A stretch of DNA of 64,000 bases, taken from positions 1 to 64,000 of the forward strand of contig CAZVZK010000032.1 in NCBI GenBank assembly GCA_964630925.1. Direction: 5' to 3'. The DNA is from RGDT01 sp964630925. Its GTDB lineage: Bacteria; Planctomycetota; Planctomycetia; Gemmatales; Gemmataceae. Positions 1 through 9,700 of this stretch are shown here, piece after piece. Position 1 is the stretch's first letter; every line of letters starts with the position of its first letter. The translations under genes and the position numbers were made by a program. The notes under the pieces are model-generated. The model was given only the letters and a program-made list of their open reading frames with translations, did not search any database and was not told the origin of the DNA.

Positions 1-52
1 CACGGGCCGCCCCGATAGCTTACGGGCCGGTCCAGTTTTCGGGGTCCACTAT
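1..52. mobile_element. End of a probable insertion sequence (IS3-like terminus), rest outside window
   Basis: The HNH endonuclease reading frame loses all similarity to its family at about position 53, immediately inside a segment that reads (minus strand) TAGTGGACCCCGAAAACTGG. That resembles the terminal inverted repeats of IS3-family elements, which often begin TG(T)A-TGGACCCC-AAA-CTGGAC. No transposase is visible because the element runs off the left edge, and only one end is present, so a target duplication cannot be checked. The family assignment rests on my memory of the terminus only. It could alternatively be any other rearrangement breakpoint. Confidence 0.45.
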
Positions 53-53
53 A

Positions 54-722
54 TCCGTTCTGAAGGGCATTGTTCCGCGAATCAGCAAACCGGTGGATAT
101 GGGCCGCGTCAACGATCGTGCCTGCGGACAGCGTCATCAGGCGGTACCCAGTAAGAGCGCAAGTGAAATCGTAGGCCGTGACGACTTCGATCCTAAACCG
201 GGCTTCGCGACCTTGCTCGCGTGCTGGCGACGTGGCCTCGTCGGACTCGCGTGCCTTCACCTCTTCGGTGGGAGGCTGCATGCCCTGTGTTTCGTACAGC
301 GCTATCTGCTCGCTTGGCTGGAAATAGGTCTCGATCAGTGCTCGGCGTGCCTTGTCGCACCAGTCGGAATCCATCAGCAGGGCACGCAGTTCAGGGTCGA
401 GCTGGATCGAGGCCGTAGTTGTGCGGTGTCGGGAGGGCTTGCCATCGGTGGCTAACGCAGTCCAACACCCATCCGACTGGAGATGGTGGAAAGGCAAGCG
501 GATGTCCGGTCCGCTCGTCCGGCGATGGCCGACAATTGGCCAATAGGCGGAGAACCGGAACATCAGGTCCGGCGTAAGAGGTAGCCGATCAGACGGCAAA
601 GCGCTCTCACGAGCCAAATCCAAGACGACGAGCAACAAGACAGGCTTATGGGGAGCGGGGTTGCCAGTCGCTCGGTCAACATTCAGACGTCGCATCTTGC
701 CGAGCCATTCGGAGGGAGTCAT
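54..722 (-). pseudogene. HNH endonuclease, 3' end cut off by the IS terminus
   Basis: Translation from ATG at 722 (GGAGAG Shine-Dalgarno about 8 nt upstream) gives an open frame of 223 family-like residues. It has the N-terminal 'PHKPVLLLVVLDL' block typical of restriction-type HNH proteins, then YDFTCALTGYRL (residues 184-195), then IVDAAHIHRFADSRNN (203-218) with the first catalytic His of the beta-beta-alpha-metal fold. In intact relatives the next residues are a continuation of 'QNG-x-AL-KNAHWLFD', which supplies the final His/Asn. Here the frame enters the putative IS after QNG (residues 221-223) and reads unrelated sequence (SGPRKLDRP...) to the window edge. The product therefore lacks the last part of the HNH motif and is probably inactive. 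These proteins are usually defence or modification-dependent nucleases. The frame has lower GC than its neighbours, consistent with acquisition. Family identity is strong; inactivation is inferred. Confidence 0.75.
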
Positions 723-926
723 TCGGTTGCGCTCTCCAAAGCTGCGGTTCGCCAGCAACGCCAAGAAGTGCTAGCAACCTGGAAAGGCGCCGACAAGTTG
801 CCGGTTCCCAGAATCTAGCTAGCGAGGCAGCGAGACGATTCCGGATCCACGCAACGCGATCCCGAGCCGTGCGGCAACTGGAGCTGAATGAGAGGCGGCC
901 CGGCTTCCGCTCCTAAACCTGACTAG

Positions 927-1112
927 GCGGCGTGGGAAAGGGCACGGCGGATCAGGGCGTTCGTCGCCGCCGCGAGGGAGTCGGTCGGCGCGTCAGGGGC
1001 CGCGCCGGGCGGCGGCAATCTGGAGGAGTGGGTCGCCTGGGCCGAGTCCAAAGCCGCTTCACTTGATCCCCTGGCCTTGCCGGATCCCCGCAAGGCTGTG
1101 TGTCCGACATGA
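927..1112 (+). pseudogene. Relic C-terminal fragment of a hypothetical protein
   Basis: The plus-strand frame between the stop at 924-926 and TGA at 1110-1112 reads AAWERARRIRAFVAAARES (residues 1-19) and then LEEWVAWAESKAASLDPLA. This combination, 'W..A.RIR.F/Y' followed about 30 residues later by 'W(L/V)AWA..KAD.LDPL', is a pattern I recognise from the C-termini of short uncharacterised proteins common in planctomycetes and proteobacteria, often near mobile elements. There is no start codon or upstream coding sequence, so if real it is the tail of a decayed gene. The function of the parent family is unknown to me. The match is from memory and modest. Confidence 0.35.
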
Positions 1113-1351
1113 CCGCCTCCTGGCCGGGCGATCCGGTCAAGCTGAAGCCGGTCGACCAAGATATGGGGCTGGGCCGGCGACCTCGACGAGGTTGGCGAAT
1201 GGAACGCCATCACCCCGCCGGGCGAGTCGCAGGGCGCGGACGAGTCAATGGTCCGCGCCCGCCACGACAAGCAGGGGTGCGCCGACTCTGCGGCACGCGA
1301 GATCTGGGGGCGCTGCCCGCGGTCGGCGCTGGGCCAGCTTCCTGAGCCTTT

Positions 1352-2368
1352 TCAGCCGGCGGGTATTCCGTTGATCCGCCGCTCCAGCTCGGCGAGGGCC
1401 GCCATGACCCCGTCGAACGGAAGAGGCTCCGAGAGGTACATGTCCCTCATCGCCTCGTAGTCGCGACGCAACGCCGGCAGACGCGCGGCCTGCGGGAGCA
1501 GCCGGAACGTCCCCGGCCTGGCGAGGGCGTAGTTCGCCCACGCGCTGCCGAAGAACCGCCCCTTCCACTCGACCACACGCTCGCGCAGGGCGTGCTGGTC
1601 GGCCGCCCCCGCCGACGCCGGGTGCCTCGCCAGGGCCGCCGTGTCCGCGTAGTGGCGCGAGAACCGGTCCGGGGTCGGCTTCCCCGCCGGCCGGTGGTGC
1701 TCGGCGTGGAGGATGGTCGCCTTCTCCCAGAAGGTCCGCTCGGCCTCCAACGCCACCACCTCGCATCTCCATTCCGGGAACGCGGCCGGCAGCACCTCCG
1801 CCAGCCACGGGCGGACCGCATGGCGGCCGGCGGGTTGCTGGTCCGTCAGCGAGCCGAACTCCAGCTTCACCGACCGTCGGAGGTAATCGAAGCCCGTCGG
1901 CTGCGCCGTGGGGTAGTGGAAGAACAGGACGGGCGAGCTCGTGGCGGGGTCGGTGACGAACTCCAGCCATCCGCCTTCCCGCTCGCCCAGCACCCCTTCC
2001 AGCGTCGCCCCCAGCACCGGCGCGGTCCGGCCCCGCACCGACTCCGTGCAGGCGGCCTCGGCCCTCTCCATCCAGCGGTTCGCCTGGGTGCGGCTCGTGC
2101 CGGCCTCGGGCAGCCCCAGGAACTCCGGCGACAGCGACAGGTCGATGTCCTCCGAGAACCGGTCGATCACGCCGAACACCTTCGACAGCGACGTCCCGCC
2201 CTTGAACACCAGCGAGCCGGCGAACTCCGAGCCGAACAGGACGCCCAGGAGCCAGCACACCCAGAAGTCCTTCTCCAGGACCACCGGCGAGATGTTGCGT
2301 CGGATCGCCGCCTGCCCGAAGTACAGCAGGCGCTCCTCGGGCGGCAGCGACAAAAAGCCGAGCCTCAT
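1352..2368 (-). CDS. abiEii: AbiEii-type nucleotidyltransferase toxin
   Basis: This 338-aa protein carries the signature of AbiEii / DUF1814 nucleotidyltransferase toxins. FKGGTSLSK (residues 55-63) is the GGTxLxK nucleotide-binding motif, and EDIDLSL (73-79) is the metal-binding D-x-D pair. Known AbiEii-family toxins are cytosolic, modify tRNA or otherwise transfer nucleotides, and cause reversible growth arrest that blocks phage replication. The start codon overlaps the stop of the upstream antitoxin gene by 4 bp (ATGA at 2365-2368), so the two are translationally coupled, as expected for this bicistronic type IV system. The length fits the family and both motifs look intact, so the toxin is probably functional. 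What the sequence does not show is the substrate. It lies beside a broken HNH gene, suggesting a small accessory/defence patch. Confidence 0.9.
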   Translation of the reverse strand: MRLGFLSLPPEERLLYFGQAAIRRNISPVVLEKDFWVCWLLGVLFGSEFAGSLVFKGGTSLSKVFGVIDRFSEDIDLSLSPEFLGLPEAGTSRTQANRWMERAEAACTESVRGRTAPVLGATLEGVLGEREGGWLEFVTDPATSSPVLFFHYPTAQPTGFDYLRRSVKLEFGSLTDQQPAGRHAVRPWLAEVLPAAFPEWRCEVVALEAERTFWEKATILHAEHHRPAGKPTPDRFSRHYADTAALARHPASAGAADQHALRERVVEWKGRFFGSAWANYALARPGTFRLLPQAARLPALRRDYEAMRDMYLSEPLPFDGVMAALAELERRINGIPAG

Positions 2369-2991
2369 GACGCCCCCGCCGCCAGGTCGCGGAAGACGGG
2401 GTGCATCCAGGCCGGCGCGAGGGCGATGTCCCTCAGCAGCCCGCGGCGCTCCTCGGCGGGCAGCGTCCTCCTCAGGTGCTCGACGCGGTCCCGCGTGACG
2501 TGCTCCTCGCCCAGCTCGCGCAGCGCCTGGATCAGCAGGCCGCTCAGCCGGCCCGCCGCCGCCATGTTGCGCGGCGTCGTCCGCCGCAACTGGACCGTCA
2601 TCGGGCCGACGGTCACCTTCCGGCTCGGGCCGTCGGTCAGGAACACCGCCCTGGCCGGCACCTGGTCGGACAGCCCCAGGGCGTTGGCCGCGTAGGCCCC
2701 CGCCGGCTGGAGCCGCGTGCGGTCCCGGCCGGCCAGGGCCCGCGCGACGGCCTCCGCCGACGGCGACAGGGGGCCGAGGACCGGGTGCTCCTTCGGGAAG
2801 TCGTACAGCCCGCGCGCCAGCCGGCGGATGGTCCCCGCCCTGGCCAGCCGGTGCAGCACCACGTCGACGGCCTGCCGGCTGCCGAGGTCGAGGAAGTCGC
2901 CCGGCACATGCACCGCCCCGCGCCCCCTCGCGCGGATGCGGGCGGTGATCCTTGAGTCGATGCTCCGGGGCCGTTCGGTGGCGGTCTTCAT
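2365..2991 (-). CDS. abiEi: AbiEi-type antitoxin / transcriptional regulator (DUF6088-like)
   Basis: A 208-aa protein immediately upstream of, and 4 bp overlapping, the AbiEii toxin. Residues 10-65 (ITARIRARGRG, then VDVVLHRLARAGTIRRLARG, ending GLYDFP) form the winged-helix N-terminus typical of AbiEi antitoxins. The rest is the C-terminal antitoxin domain, with PAGAYAANALGLS and FLTDGPSRKVTVG. In the family the wHTH represses the operon by binding inverted repeats at the promoter, while the C-terminal domain neutralises the toxin without a stable complex (type IV). An inverted repeat sits exactly over the promoter and start codon here (see the regulatory entry), consistent with autorepression. 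ATG 2991 was chosen because the wHTH needs it and no in-frame Met lies nearby. There is no room for a Shine-Dalgarno after the predicted transcription start, so it may be translated leaderlessly. Confidence 0.85.
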   Translation of the reverse strand: MKTATERPRSIDSRITARIRARGRGAVHVPGDFLDLGSRQAVDVVLHRLARAGTIRRLARGLYDFPKEHPVLGPLSPSAEAVARALAGRDRTRLQPAGAYAANALGLSDQVPARAVFLTDGPSRKVTVGPMTVQLRRTTPRNMAAAGRLSGLLIQALRELGEEHVTRDRVEHLRRTLPAEERRGLLRDIALAPAWMHPVFRDLAAGAS

Positions 2992-3027
2992 GTAAGGAAT
3001 AATACCCTATTTTTCTTACAGGGTCAA
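2991..3027 (-). promoter_or_regulatory. abiE promoter with overlapping operator
   Basis: On the minus strand TTGACC (3027-3022) and TATTAT (3004-2999) are separated by exactly 17 bp, close to a sigma-70 consensus and unusually AT-rich for this genome. The -10 ends 8 bp before the ATG at 2991, placing the predicted transcript start at or within 1-2 nt of the start codon. An inverted repeat TGTAAG (3020-3015) / CTTACA (2996-2991) brackets the -10 element and reaches into the start codon. A second, nested pair (ACCCT 3004-3008 / AGGGT 3020-3024) overlaps it. This is a sensible site for AbiEi autorepression. The hexamers and repeats are seen directly; the function is inferred. Confidence 0.65.
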
Positions 3028-3261
3028 TGGCCGCCCGAGGCTGGCGGCTCGCGAAGTCGCGAGGCCGGGCCTGGGGGAGGTCACATTGACGCTCACCCGG
3101 TGATCAAGCCACCGGACGGGCTTCGGCCCTCCGGGGCGGGTTCGGGTAGAGGTCGCTGGCGGGCGGGCTGACGACGTTGAGGCTCGACGCCGCTCCACCG
3201 AGGACGACCCGCGGACCGCCGCAAGATCGTCTCGCCCCCGCGGCAGGGCGTGGCCGGCGCC

Positions 3262-6200
3262 TCAGGCATCCGCAGGGAACAGGCTGCGGAAGTCGCGCCG
3301 GTCCTTCAGCGCCTTGTGGAACGACGGCTCCTGGCGGATCAGCTGCAACGCGTTGGGGCCCTTGCCCCCCTTCTTCCACAGCTCCACCTCGCGGCGCAGG
3401 AGGTCGAGGGCGATGTCCTCGAAATCCTTCGCCTGCTTCGGGTCCGCCTGCGCCAGCTTCGCGTAGATGCAGGCGACGTTGTGCAGCACGATGTAGTCGC
3501 CCGCGCCGTGCAGCAGCGCCAGGCCGGCGGCCCGCCGGGCCTCCGCCGCCGCCTTGCGGCACGCCTGGACGTACCCCAACCCCGCGTAGGCCTCGGCGTG
3601 CGTCGGGTCCTGCTTCAACGCCTCCTCGAAGTCGTCCCGCGCGTCGTCGTACCGCGGCGGCATGAGGTCGGCCTGCGCCCAGCCACGCTTCACACGCGTC
3701 TTGATGCCCTTGGGGTCGAGACGCAGCGACTCCGTGTACGACTCCACCGACTTCGCCGTCTGCCCCATCTGCTCCTGGATCGCGCCCAGGTCCTCCAGCA
3801 CCGCAGCCGACCCCGTGCCGGCCTTCGCGGCCGCCTCGAGCTGGGCGTGCGCCAACAGCAGGGCCTGACGCTTTGCCGCCGCCGGGAGCTTCGGGATCAT
3901 CATGCGCAGCTCCCGCCCGCGCCGCCCGTGCGCGGCCGCCGACTCGGGATCGTAACCCTCCCCCGGGTCGAGGAATCGGTCGAGGGCGGCCAGGGCGTTC
4001 TTCGGGTCCCCCAGGGAGAGGAAGCTCCGCGCCCGGAACAGGTGCAGCGACGGGAAGGCCCTGCGGGCGGCGGTCACCTCGTCGAACGCCGCCAGGGCCT
4101 CCTTGAACTGGCCGCGCTGCACGTGCACCTGGCCCTTGTAGTAGGCGCCCTCGATGAGGCGCTGATCTTGCGGCGGGCGGAGGACGGCCTCGAAATCGGC
4201 GAGGGCCTCGTCGAGCCTGTCCTGCACCCAGAACGCGACGCCGCGGTTGAGGCGCGGCATGCGGAAGTCGGGGCTGAGGGCGATGGCCCGGTCCAGGTCG
4301 GCCCTGGCGTCGGCGGCGCGATTCAGCGACATGAGGGCCATGCCGCGGAGGGCGAACCCCCACGGGGCCGCCGGGCGCAGGGCCACGCACGAGCTGAGCG
4401 TCTCGGCCGCCTCGGCCGGCGCCCCCAGGGCGAAGTGCGACGACGCCAGGTTCATGTTAGCCCAGAAGTGGTTCGGCTCGATCCGCAGGGCCGCCCGGTA
4501 CTGCTCCATCGCCTGCCTGGCGGACTTCTCGCGGGTCACCTTGCCGGTGTCGCCCTCCGAGTCGGCCCCGCCGGTGCGGTTGGACTCGGCCTGGAACGCC
4601 ACCCCCTGCAGGTAATGGTCCTCCGCGGTGCGCGTCGTCTTCGGGTCATCCGCCTTCCGCTGGTCCTCGGCGGCCTTCCCCACCTCCCCCAGGAGGCGAT
4701 GGGCCCTGGCCCGCAGGCCGTACCAGCTCGCCGAGGGGGCGCGCAGGCCCTCCGACCGCTTTAACAGGGCCAGCACGTCCCTGGCCCCCGCATGGTCCGT
4801 GGCCCGGCGGGCCTGCGCCTGCGCCAGCAGCAACATCAGCCCCGCCGCCTCGTCGCGGAGCGCCGCCCGCTCCTCCGGCAGCGGCAGGCCGGCCAGGTCC
4901 GGCCCCCAGTCGGCGACCAGGGCCAGGGCCTGACGGCCGCGGGCGTCGGCGCCCTCCACGTCGCGGAAGGCCGGCGCCTGCTCCCCGATCGGGTCCGGGA
5001 TGGCCGCGTAAAACCTCGTCTCATCCGCCAGCCGGCGGAACTTCAGCAGCCGCCCCCGCGCCTCGTCCTGCTTCTGCGCCAGGTCCGCCCTGTCCTGGGC
5101 CTCGCGCCGCCGCGCCTCCAACGCCTCCTGCTCCTCCTTCGCGACCCGGCGTTCCTCGGCACGCTCGGCCTCGATCTGCCGCCACTTGACGAGGCCGAAC
5201 AGGGCCACGGCCAGCACCACGACGCCCGCGCCGGCCCAGGTGAGCGTCTGGCGGTGCTTCTTCATCCACCGCCACGCCTGCTCGAGGAACGGCTCGCGGT
5301 AGGCGGTCACAGGCTCGCCGGCCAGGTACCGCTGCATGTCCTCCGCCAGCGCCTGGGCCGACTGATAACGGTCCGCCTTGCGGAACGCCATGGCCTTGTT
5401 GCAGATGGCGTCCAGGGGGCGCGGGATCGCCGGGTTGAGCGTCCGGGGCCCCGGCGGCGGCTTCTCGCGGGCCTGGAGGACGATCGCCACCGCGTTCTTG
5501 CCCGTGCGTGGCGGCCGCCCCGTCAGGATGTGGTAGAGCGTGGCCCCCAGGAGGTAGACGTCGCTCACCTTGTCCACCTGATCGGTGGCGCCGTCGGCGG
5601 CCTCCGGCGACATGTAGCCGGGCGTCCCCTTGATGGCCCCGGAGGCGGTCTTGGTCGCCTCGGTGACGCCGGTCAGCTGCACCGGGCGGGTGGTGGAGTC
5701 CGCCACGACCACCGGCTCGGGGGTGCCGATCACCTTGGCGAGGCCCCAGTCCACCAGGAGGGTCTCGCCGTACTCCCCGACCATCACATTCTCCGGCTTG
5801 AGGTCGCGGTGCAGCACGCCCCGGCTGTGGGCGTAGGCAACCGTCTGGCACAGGTTCAGGAACACCTGCAACAGGCGCAGGTGGGCGACCTCGTCCGGCC
5901 CCCTGGCCTTGGCCTCCTTGTGGTAAGCCTCGACGGCGCTCTGGAGGTTACGTCCGTGGATGAAGCGCATCGAGTAGTACGGCTTGCCATCCTCGCTCGC
6001 GCCCAGCTCGTGGACGGGGACGATGCCGGGGTGCTCGAGCTGGCCGGTGATCTGGGCCTCGAGCAGGAAGTGCTCGGTCATCTTCTCCATGCCGGGGCGC
6101 ATCTTCTTGAGCGCGACCGGCCGGTTGATGAACGGGTCCTCTCCCATCCACACCTCGCCCATGCCCCCGGCGGCGTGGAACTTCAGGTTGGCGTAGTGGC

Positions 6201-6717
6201 CCATCCGCGCCTGCGTCGGCCGGCCGGGCATCGCCCCGGGGGCGGCCGCGCCGGTGTGCCGGCCCGCGACCTGGCCGGTGGCCTGGGCGGCCCGGCCCTG
6301 ATGCGTCCCCCCGCCCGGCCCGTTGTCCTCGAACTGGAATTCCCCGGTGGCCAGCCCAACGGGCTGCGGGGCCGTGGCCGCCGCGGGCCCGCCGCCGGGG
6401 ATCGTGAACTCACCCGTCACGTCGCCGGGCCCCGGGGGAGGCGCCGGCACCGGCACCGGGCGACGCAGCGTCGGCAGGGCACCGCCGGGAGGCAGGTCCA
6501 GTGTCGGCGGGTCGTCGACGCGGAATTCCCCCGTGGCCTGGTACGCGGGCGGCGGGCCGGCCGGGGGCGCGAGGTCGGCCTGGCTGAACTCACCCGTCGC
6601 CTGGGAGGGGGGCGGCGGTGCGGCCGCGGCGGCCAGGTCGGACTGGGAGAATTCCCCCGTCGCCTCGGCCCCGGCGGTCTCCCGGGGCCGAGGGCGGTCG
6701 TCACGCTCGGCTGTCAT
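3262..6717 (-). CDS. Membrane Ser/Thr protein kinase with C-terminal TPR repeats
   Basis: The 1,151-aa protein has four parts. Residues 1-172 are a Pro/Ala/Gly-rich tail with five TGEF motifs (from 20, 41, 62, 101 and 124) and a variant TGQV at 147. Residues ~173-465 are a Hanks-type kinase with GGMGEVW in the Gly loop (184-190), VALKKM with the ATP-binding Lys, HRDLKPENVMV in the catalytic loop, VDWGLAKV in place of DFG (common in planctomycete kinases) and GTPGYMSPE in the activation segment. A transmembrane helix around 489-511 (GAGVVVLAVALFGLV) is followed by a charged coiled-coil stretch rich in E/R/A. From ~640 to the end are TPR-like helical pairs, e.g. GRGWAQADLMPPRYDDARDDFEEAL-type units. 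The kinase is cytoplasmic, with the TPRs presumably outside. ATG 6717 has AAGGG upstream and lies 24 bp after the secreted BNR/FG-GAP gene, suggesting co-transcription. Substrates are unknown; the repeated TGEF threonines are candidate autophosphorylation sites. Confidence 0.9.
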   Translation of the reverse strand: MTAERDDRPRPRETAGAEATGEFSQSDLAAAAAPPPPSQATGEFSQADLAPPAGPPPAYQATGEFRVDDPPTLDLPPGGALPTLRRPVPVPAPPPGPGDVTGEFTIPGGGPAAATAPQPVGLATGEFQFEDNGPGGGTHQGRAAQATGQVAGRHTGAAAPGAMPGRPTQARMGHYANLKFHAAGGMGEVWMGEDPFINRPVALKKMRPGMEKMTEHFLLEAQITGQLEHPGIVPVHELGASEDGKPYYSMRFIHGRNLQSAVEAYHKEAKARGPDEVAHLRLLQVFLNLCQTVAYAHSRGVLHRDLKPENVMVGEYGETLLVDWGLAKVIGTPEPVVVADSTTRPVQLTGVTEATKTASGAIKGTPGYMSPEAADGATDQVDKVSDVYLLGATLYHILTGRPPRTGKNAVAIVLQAREKPPPGPRTLNPAIPRPLDAICNKAMAFRKADRYQSAQALAEDMQRYLAGEPVTAYREPFLEQAWRWMKKHRQTLTWAGAGVVVLAVALFGLVKWRQIEAERAEERRVAKEEQEALEARRREAQDRADLAQKQDEARGRLLKFRRLADETRFYAAIPDPIGEQAPAFRDVEGADARGRQALALVADWGPDLAGLPLPEERAALRDEAAGLMLLLAQAQARRATDHAGARDVLALLKRSEGLRAPSASWYGLRARAHRLLGEVGKAAEDQRKADDPKTTRTAEDHYLQGVAFQAESNRTGGADSEGDTGKVTREKSARQAMEQYRAALRIEPNHFWANMNLASSHFALGAPAEAAETLSSCVALRPAAPWGFALRGMALMSLNRAADARADLDRAIALSPDFRMPRLNRGVAFWVQDRLDEALADFEAVLRPPQDQRLIEGAYYKGQVHVQRGQFKEALAAFDEVTAARRAFPSLHLFRARSFLSLGDPKNALAALDRFLDPGEGYDPESAAAHGRRGRELRMMIPKLPAAAKRQALLLAHAQLEAAAKAGTGSAAVLEDLGAIQEQMGQTAKSVESYTESLRLDPKGIKTRVKRGWAQADLMPPRYDDARDDFEEALKQDPTHAEAYAGLGYVQACRKAAAEARRAAGLALLHGAGDYIVLHNVACIYAKLAQADPKQAKDFEDIALDLLRREVELWKKGGKGPNALQLIRQEPSFHKALKDRRDFRSLFPADA

Positions 6718-6741
6718 GGTCAGGCCCTTCGGCGGTACGGA

Positions 6742-9700
6742 TCATTGGGGTGCGGTGGCCCCCTTGGGGGACGGCCCCGGGCCACGCCGGCCGGACCGCG
6801 AGGCCGCCGTCAGGCGCGGCGTCAAATAAGCGCCCGAGGCGAAGACCGTGGCCAGCCCCAGCGCACGGAGCAGGCCGGCGCCGTCCGGAAGCGGGGCCTC
6901 CTCAGCGGCCTCCGCCGCGGCCACCACCACCTCGGCGTCGGGGGCGGCGGCCCCCCCCTCCTCCATCATCGGGGCGGCCCCGTCGGCCGGCGGGGCGTCA
7001 TTGCCCATCTCCGGGAATCGGGCCATCAGCGCCGCGGCCTCGGCCGCCAGCTCGCGGATGGCCCGGCCGATGGCATCGGCCGCCTTGTTCCCGAAGCCAA
7101 CGAGGTCCCCACGCCCGCCCATCTCCCAGGCCTCCATCAGCTCGGCGGCCAGCGTCCGGGAGACGGCGGTCACCTTGCCCGAGAGCTGCTGGGCGGCGGC
7201 CCGCTCCTCCGGCGACAGGTGGCCGTACGGGTCCGGCCGGCCGCCCTCGATGCCGAGGATCGCGCCGAGCACGATGCCGCCCACGAGCTGGCCGATGCGG
7301 CTCTCGCCGAGCCCGCCCTGTCCCTGGCCGTCGGCCCCATCGAGGCTGGCCAGGACCTGGAACGCCAGGCCCGTCACCGAGGCCAGGGCGTCGAGGCTCG
7401 TCTGGACGGGGGTGGTCCGGGTGGTGGTGCCGGGGCCCTTCTCGTTGAAGTCGAAGGTGAAGCTGCGTTCCCCGTCACGCAGCGAGGGGGTCAGGACGAG
7501 GGCGTTCGCCTCGCCGCCCTGGACCATGACCGCACCGGCACGCGCCGTCGCCTGCACGTCCGACAGGTTCACGACGTACGAGCCGGAGACGCCGGCCAGG
7601 ACCATGACCTCCACGTTGCCGCCGGCCTGCACGAACGTGCGCGGCTGGGTGTTGGTCACCGTGTTGGTCTTGAGGTCCACGACGGCGCGGTCGCCCTTGG
7701 GGTCCACCACATCGATCGACACCGGGTCGAACACCAGGATCAGGAACGACTCGGGGCGGCCCGCCACGCCGGGCATGAACTTGTCCGTGACCAGCTTGAG
7801 CAGCTGGGCCGTGATGGCCGGCGCGTCGCCGGACTTGCCGAGCTCGCCGTCGAGCAGCGCGCTGAGGTCCGCGTGCAGCTGCGTCAGCCAGGGGGTGCCC
7901 GCCTTGAACGCCTCGAACCCGCCGGCCGGCCCCGCCGGCTTGACGAGGTCAGGGAGGGTCAGCGTCGCCCCGCCGGCGAAGCCGGGGTCGGACAGGGACA
8001 CGAGCGGCAGCCCCGTGAAGCCGTTCTTCGCCGACAGCAGCGAGGCCTCGGCCGAGTTGAACGGGGCGGCCCGCAGGCCGGGCTTGAATTCGATCCTGTA
8101 CGAGCCGGCCGGGAGCCCCTCGGCGAACGCCAGGGTCACGGTCTGGCGGACCGCCGACGGGACGGTCCGTCCGGTGGCCACGTCCACGTTCGTGCCCGGG
8201 CTGTACAACACGGGCGGCGAGCCGCCGGCCGTCCGTGGCGTGATCAGGCGGTCGTCGGCGGTGCCGGCCACCCCGTCGGCCCCGAGCCAGGTGACGACGT
8301 AATTGGCCGCATCCTGGGCCGCCGCCGGGTCGAGCCGCGCGCCCTGGAAGGTCACGACCAGGCTGGTGGTCGGGCCGCCGGGGCCGCCGTTGACCCCGGG
8401 CACGACCCAATGCCCCTCGACGCCGACGACCTGCGGCAGGACGGTGACGGCGAGGTTGTACAGGCCCGCGCCCCGCGGCTGGCCCCCGCCCGCGGGCCTG
8501 GCGAAGATGTGGACCGTGAGCGTCGCGCCCTGGGCGACCCGGAGGCGGAGCCGCTCCCCGGAGCCGATCACGTTGTTCTGAGCGTCGAGGATCTCCATCC
8601 CGAGGCCGGCGCCCTGGACGGCGGCGAACCCGCCGGAGAAGTCCACCACCTGGTCGCCGGCCCCCGCCGCCGACTCCGTCGGGACGGTGAGCTTGTAGTA
8701 GGCGTCGGTGAACCCCGTGACGATGGCCCGCGTGGGGCTCAGGGAGTGGGTGACCGTGCCGAGGTCCGTGGCGTTGGCCGGCGTGGTGTTCGCCAGGAAG
8801 GCCGGCGCGACGCCGTACAGGACGCGGACGCCCTCGGTCTGAGTCAACGCCAGGTCGAGTGCGCCGTCGCGGTCGAAGTCGCCCGCGGCGATCCGCCCGG
8901 CCTCCTTGAGGGTGGCGAGCTTGCGGGCCGCCGCCAACACCTTGCCGTCGGCGCCCGGGGTGATGCCGGCCAGCATGTACAGCTGCGGCACGTCGGCGCC
9001 GTTTCGGGAACGGGTGGTGACGACCACGTCCAGCTTCCCGTCGGGGGAGCCACGCCCGGCGGTGCCGCCGAAGTCCCCGACGGCAAGGCCGACGATGAGG
9101 ACGTTATCGCCGGCGAGGACGGGGGCCGTGGCATAGCCCTGGGCGGCGGCGAACGTGCCGTCGCCGTTGCCGAGGAAGAGCAGGACGGTGCCGCTGTTGC
9201 TCCCTCCTACCACCACGTCGAGTTTGGTGTCGCCGTTGACGTCCGCGAGCTGGGCGTCGAGGAACGCCTCGCCGCTGGACACCGTCGCGCCGGCGGTGAA
9301 GGTGCCGTCGCCGTTGCCGAGGAGCACCTGGAACAGGTTGTCGTTCGGCCCGAAGACGATGACGTCGAGCTTCCCGTCCCCGTTGAGCTCACCGACCCGG
9401 ACGGGGAAGGCGTCGCCGCGGACCAGCCGGGCGAGGGCGGCGTCGGGCACCTGGATGGGGGGGCGGAAGGAGCCGTCGCCGCGCCCCTCCAGGATCACCA
9501 ACTTGACCGAGCCGGCGACGCGGTCGAGGACGGCGAGATCGAGGTTGCGGTCCCCGTTGAAGTCCCCCGAGGCGGCGCTGTTGGCCTGGTAGACCGAGTC
9601 GTACCGGGCCTGGGGCGCGAACGTGCCGTCGCCGTTGCCGGCCAGCACGGAGACGTCGGCGGAGTAGTAGTTCGGCACCACCAGGTCGAGGGCGTTATCG

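Noticed and set aside
1245..2258. Alternative 337-aa minus-strand frame over the AbiEii gene
   Set aside because: It is out of frame with the toxin motifs; the 1352-2368 frame contains GGTSLSK and DIDL and couples to the antitoxin stop.
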